Source: Tetrapyrgos nigripes (taxonomy: Eukaryota; Basidiomycota; Agaricomycetes; Agaricales; Campanellaceae). Taken from it: a DNA stretch of 64,000 nucleotides. The stretch is from positions 1 to 64,000 of the forward strand of contig JAACJM010000043.1 of assembly GCA_013368315.1 (NCBI GenBank), given 5' to 3'. The notes beneath the pieces are model-generated. The model did no database searches and was not told the origin of the DNA. It saw only the letters and a list, made by a program, of their open reading frames with translations. Position numbers and translations under genes: made by a program. Positions 59,201 through 64,000 of the stretch are shown here, one piece after another (position 1 is the stretch's first letter; every line of letters begins with the position of its first letter).

Positions 59201-61888
59201 ATGTCCAAAGAATCTGAGAAGATCGGTTACGACTCCTCGAGTGTCCCCTCTGCAACAGATGGCCCCGTCTTCTATGATCCTTCCAAGGAGTCGATATGGA
59301 CGCGACTGGGAGTGAATTTGGAGAGTTTCAGGAGAGCTCCTGGCGCTACCGGGTAGATTTGGTCCTTTTCCTTGTTCGTTCGATTTCCTGATTTTTTGTG
59401 CTTTTCAAAGTCAACAGATCGTTGCGGGTGACCTCATCGGCGAAGACTTGGAGAAGGTGCGGCAGGAGGGGCCTATGCTCCAGGCGAAAATGAAGCCGAG
59501 ACACTTGACTATGATTGCAGTTGGTGCGTGCTTATTTTTGAAGTACATGTCCTTGGGTCCTAACTATCAACGCTTTGCTTAGGTGGAAGTATCGGTACTG
59601 GTCTTTTCGTTGGGAGTGGCAGTGCGCTTCGTACTGGTGGTCCTGCTGGTGTCTTAATTGGATGGCTTATCATTGCGATTATGATGATAAGCGTCACTCA
59701 GGTACGTCAAGTGTTGTTTGTATCCATGCATCATTTACTTACCGCGCTTACCGCCGCTATGCCTTTTTCAGGCACTCGGCGAGATGGCTATCTTATACCC
59801 AGTATCTGGAGGTTTCTACGCATTGGCTCATAGGTTTATCGACCCCGGTTTTGCATTCGCTATGGGTTGGAATTATTGGATGCAATGGGCTGTTACTCTT
59901 CCCCTTGAGCTAACGGTCGCGGTTACTACAGTCCAGTATTGGACAGAGGATGTTCCGATTGCAGCTTGGGTGAGTATCTTCTGGCCAGGACCGTGATTTA
60001 TTCCAGGCTTATCATGATTTAGGTAACTATCTTCTGGGTAGTAATCACGATTGTATGTGTGTTTGGAACGCTCGGATTCGCTGAGGAAGAGTTTTGGTCT
60101 TCCTGTCTGAAGCTGCTTGTGGCTGTGATGTTTATCTTTATTGGAATGTAAGCGCTTTCCGGTCAAATTAATGCCTCCACTAACGTCATATCACCAGCAT
60201 TTGTGTCTGTGGAGGCGGTCCTAGTAGTGGTGCTTACAACCATTACATTGGCGGCCAGAATTGGAGCAACCCCGGTGCTTTTGCCAATGGTTTCAAGGGT
60301 GTCTGTTCGGTGTTTGTCACTGCCGCCTTTTCATTTGGTGTGTTGATTTTTTATCGCAGAAACTTACATAGCCTAACGACTGTTGTTGCCTTAGCTGGAA
60401 CCGAGTTGGTGGGTCTCGCTGCATCAGAAACACCCGACCCTCGCAGCAGCATGCCTGGAGCTGTAAAGGGTACTTTCTGGCGTATCGTAAGTTGGCATCC
60501 TCCGAATGACATCGTTTGGTGGCTCATCCTATTTTCACCAGACTGTCATTTTCATCACTACTCTCACCATCATTGGGCTGCTCCTTCCTTATGACAATGA
60601 CAGCCTGTTGGGTGCTTCCGGCTCTGGTATGTGTTCTCTACTTTCTCTGTGTTCCCTGATTAATGCTGCTTTACCAGCTGCATCACCGTTCGTCATTACG
60701 CTGGATCTCGCACATATTCCGGGCTTGAACCGTAAGTCAATGTTTTACCCTCCGTTCACCAAGATGATAAATAAGATGATTTGGTCATCACTAGACCTCG
60801 TCAACGCTACGATTTGTGTCTCCGTACTTTCCATCGGTCTCTCCTGTGTCTATGCCGGATCTCGTACTCTGACCGCTCTTGCTGAGACCGGTTATGCCCC
60901 CAAGATCTTCACTTACAGTAAGTTCCTTACCACAATTCATTCTTCTGAGAGATCTAAACCTTGCCATAGTTGATAAATCTGGCCGACCTCTCCCTTCGGT
61001 GATTGTGGGCCTCTTGTTCGGTGCCCTCGCCTACATCCAGGTCACCTCTGATTCAGACACTGTTTGTGAGTCATTGCAGTTCTGCGTCATATTCTTGCCT
61101 TCATGTACCTTTGCGTCTCTCTAGTTAACTGGCTCGTCGGTCTTTCTGGTCTCTCCACCCTCATTACTTGGGGCTCCATCTGTATCTGCCAGTAAGTATT
61201 TGTCATAACCAGTACACATACTCGACGCTGACTCTTCACGTATAGCATTCGATTCCGCAAGGCATGGGCTGTTCAAGGTCACTCTATTGAAGAACTTCCT
61301 TTTAAAGCTCTCGGTGGTGTATATATGTCTTGGGTGGGGATAATTCTTGTCGTCCTTGTGCTTATTGCCCAGTTCTACGTGGTATGTGTCACATCTATCG
61401 GGGTGACACGGCTCTTCTCTGACTGGTGTTGCTTCGTCGCAGGCCTTGTTCCCTGTCGGTGGTCTCGACCCAGATATTGCAAATGAAGCATCGGCGCGGG
61501 CTCAAAACTTCTTCCAGCTCTATATTGCACTTCCAATCATGATGGCGTCAGTACCTCTCTATTTCCTAATGATTCACTGCAGAGGCTTATATCTCATTCT
61601 CTTCAGCTTCTGGGTAGCCGGTTACGCATGGAAACGCACAAGACCCTGGAAAGCGCATGAAATCGACCTTGATGTGAGATTTTCTCGTAATTAATCTGTA
61701 TGCTGCCGTACTGACCTGCCCTCAGACTGGCCGTAAGAGTTGGTTGACTGTTGAGCAAATGAGAGCAGTAAGTAGTATCCTCTGCGATTCGGTCTTGTTC
61801 TCATCAAAGCTGTCCTCCCCAGTACCATGCCGAGCGTGCCCAAGCACCTCTGTACATCAAGATTTATCGCTGGTTGTTCTCAAATTAG
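59201..61888 (+). CDS. Amino-acid permease (Gap1-like), copy 3
   Basis: Third tandem copy, starting MSKESEKIGYDSSS. It has [111 protein letters not shown] and [14 protein letters not shown], and ends YRWLFSN. It has fewer introns than copies 1 and 2: VFVTAAFSF is a single exon. The intron that splits the FFQ/AYL junction elsewhere is missing, and a different intron (61547-61606) lies about 35 bases further on. Its two possible acceptors, before 61583 and 61607, are 24 bases apart and both in frame. It is probably the ancestral or least altered form for some introns and altered for others. Confidence 0.9.
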
Positions 61889-62344
61889 GTTTATTTTCTG
61901 TGGATTATTAATAGTTGTTTATCCTATGAAAAGTATCTATTTGCATATTCCAGGTATTGCTCTTAAGTACAGTATATTACGGTTTTCAATATACGTATTG
62001 TTTGTAAATGTTTGCTCGCTTCTTCGACGCGTCATTGTCACGTGATGCTTGAATTCTTTAGAAGGAAAGGATGCTTCTAGAGCGCTTCCCGCTTCTCTTT
62101 TGTCTTTTCGAAGGCGCAGAACAATAATGAAAGTGCGGTAAACCGGTTCCTTGGTTTAAATGCACGTCAGGATAACAATAGAAGAGTCCATATGATGCTG
62201 ACTCGGTTGTTTCTTTTGTCTTCATTCCTTATAATATGGTAGGTTGCGTTTACATCCTCCCACTGAAGGTCTCTGCGAGTCCTCCAAGTTGTCCTTCTCC
62301 AGTCGTTCTCCTTCTTACATTTTCGTTCTCAACCAAAACCCATC
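61889..62344. other. Intergenic: permease 3 end and next gene's promoter
   Basis: No feature beyond AT-rich sequence. The CT-rich tract TCTTTTGTCTTTTC near 62095 may belong to the promoter of the gene at 62345. Confidence 0.35.
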
Positions 62345-63684
62345 ATGACAGCTATCGTCTACCCTGTACCTCCCCCTACATCCAACACTTTGAGCTCTGT
62401 TCAACGTTTGCATCTAATGCGCTCAACGAATAAGATCAGTCGTGTCCTTGGCTGTACTCCTCATTTCATGGATACAGTTCCTTGTAAGTTGCCCATTCTC
62501 CTCTTGATAGTTTGACACTGAACGTTGAGCTCCCCCACACAGCTTCATCATACCTTGACTGGTCTGATGATGAGGACTCGTATTATCGACTATCTAGCAG
62601 AGGTTCCGTCGACTCATATTCATCGGGATCACTGAGATCTCGAAGCACCAGGTCCAGCTCGGTTCGCGGCCAGACCTCTAGACCGTCCTCTAGTACTTCC
62701 ATTCGTTCTGCGAAATCTTCAGTGTCAGGCTCCGGCTACTCTTCTTACGATGACGGCTGCTGGTCTGAGAGTGACGGTGCAAAGCCTCCACTTCTCAGGT
62801 TAGCTTTGGCCAGCCGCAGACGCAGGGCTTCAATAGCAGAAAAGCGCTCCTTATCCCCTCTCTCATCCCCGAGCTCTGTCTCTTCTGATAGCGAAGAAGA
62901 TATGCGTTTCACCCTTCGACTCCCTTCTCCCAAAGACTCACTTGATTCCCCCACATTCCACATTCCTTCCGCATCTATGCACCGCCGAGCTAAAATGGAC
63001 AGGATACGTCGAAAGCTAGGAGATGGTGTGCCTGTTGAGCTCGTTTTCCCTGATCAGGACGACGATTCAGATGATGAAAAAGTGCTGTCGTCCCGGTTTC
63101 TACCACCTGCTGGCCTTGTCCGTCCTCCTGCTCCTGCTCCTCCACCATCATCTGCCTCATCAAAACCTCTACCACGTCCACCATCTTCCAGACCCCGCGG
63201 TACTAGTAACGGGATTGTCAACGCCCGAGACTCCCTCGTTTCCATTAACACTCCCCATCGTGCTCACCGTATCAAACGGAAACCAGTACCAAAGATCCAA
63301 ATCGAGCCTTCTAGACCGGCACCTCCACCACCTCTTCCCAAGATCACCGTCGATGTCGATGTCGCCGTCGTCAATGTCAACGTCACCGTCACTCAGGTTG
63401 ACCAGGTCCAGGTTGAAAAAGAGATGGCAGCCGAAAAGGCCAAGAAGGATAGGCTTAGCCTCATCTTGGAAAGTCCTTACGAGGAGAGCCCACTCGAGCA
63501 CGAGGGTATGTGGACTTGTGTATCGAGGACGGCGCTGCCTCAGGTTGAAAGACGGATATCAAACGATTCCAAGAAGACACTAGTTGCTTCGGAGTGGTTT
63601 AGCGAAGACGAAGGCGATGGAGACGTCCAGATGCTCACTTACGCCGAGTATATGAAATTGGTTGACGAACTTGGCGATGCCTAA
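62345..63684 (+). CDS. Ser/Pro-rich protein of unknown function
   Basis: Two exons, 62345-62483 and 62543-63684, with a 59-bp GT-AG intron, in phase, 426 aa. I do not recognise a family. Residues 1-45 form a short basic segment (MRSTNKISRVLGCTPHFMD) that looks conserved in style. Residues 50-105 are Ser/Arg-rich with many possible phosphosites. Residues 150-165 are basic (HRRAKMDRIRRKLGDG). Residues 195-290 are Pro-rich. A run of alternating Val and polar residues (VDVDVAVVNVNVTVTQVDQV) follows at about residue 295, then a charged helix and an acidic C-terminus with LTYAEYMKLVDELGDA. The protein is probably cytosolic or nuclear and largely disordered. The start was chosen because the splice restores a clean VPSSSYLDW join; a downstream start would lose the basic segment. 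Confidence 0.7.
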
Positions 63685-64000
63685 GGAATCGGGATTGATG
63701 CATATTTCTTTCTGTCTTTGCATGACTTTCTTCTTCTCTTCTTCACTCCTCTATTCCTCTGCATGCACACCATTTATTTAACTTCCTCTTATTTTGGTCC
63801 CTGGTGGGTTTTATGCACTGTATGACTGACTACTTACACCTCATCTTTCTCGTTCCTTCTTGCAAAATGTCCTTGACGATTTCTTCTACGACATTGACAC
63901 TGACCCATTCACGCACTGTCTGTATTCATTATTCATCTTGTCCATTGTATCCTATACTACCGTTTCATCTAGTAAACCAAGTTCCAACTCGTGTTTGTAT
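63685..64000. other. 3' flank at the window end
   Basis: T/C-rich 3' UTR-like sequence. No further gene starts before the window ends. Confidence 0.4.

Noticed and set aside
62512..62542. ATG at 62512 as start of the last gene
   Set aside because: It falls inside a GT-AG intron (62484-62542) that joins an upstream exon in phase.

Overview
This is intron-rich nuclear DNA from a filamentous basidiomycete. It is most likely a wood- or litter-decaying agaricomycete. The reasons are many short GT-AG introns of about 50-65 bp, a class II fungal peroxidase, a FunK1-type kinase relic, F-box and MYND proteins of the mushroom type, and a Helitron fragment with the DUF6570-like region seen in mushroom Helitrons. 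The species cannot be told from the sequence. All names come from motif recognition by eye; no database was searched.

Layout, left to right. (1) 0.7-10.4 kb: a complete P4-ATPase lipid flippase (Dnf1/2 type), then a Zn2Cys6 transcription factor. (2) 11-21.6 kb: a MYND-finger gene, a 14-TM-type MFS exporter carrying one frameshift, a decayed paralogue of the MYND gene, and an alpha/beta hydrolase on the minus strand. Two hairpin (MITE-like) elements lie in or next to this stretch. (3) 24.26-29.28 kb: a very young Ty1/copia retrotransposon with 235-bp LTRs identical by eye, a GTCCT target duplication, a primer site matching the anticodon arm of initiator tRNA-Met (the copia half-tRNA mechanism), and one in-frame UGA inside the protease. 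(4) 29.9-37.2 kb: RPAP1 (minus) diverging from an F-box gene (plus) with a one-base frameshift. (5) 37.2-46.3 kb: a segmental repeat array holding three intact short-chain dehydrogenase genes, a second copy of the F-box gene tail, an orphan SDR promoter, a Helitron fragment and another MITE. (6) 46.3-48.3 kb: a FunK1 kinase relic. (7) 48.4-50.0 kb: a secreted short manganese peroxidase (minus). (8) 51.1-61.9 kb: three tandem amino-acid permease genes whose introns differ at informative places. (9) 62.3-63.7 kb: a Ser/Pro-rich protein of unknown function.

The window is not one pathway. The manganese peroxidase and the permease cluster could together serve lignocellulose decay and nitrogen uptake, but that is inference from proximity. 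The strongest unusual signals concern gene-structure evolution: an intron in the first permease bounded by a 13-bp direct repeat (intron birth by tandem duplication), a relocated intron with a ghost acceptor in the third permease, a duplicated acceptor region in the second, 15-nt microexons, and an SDR intron whose flanking repeat co-varies between paralogues.
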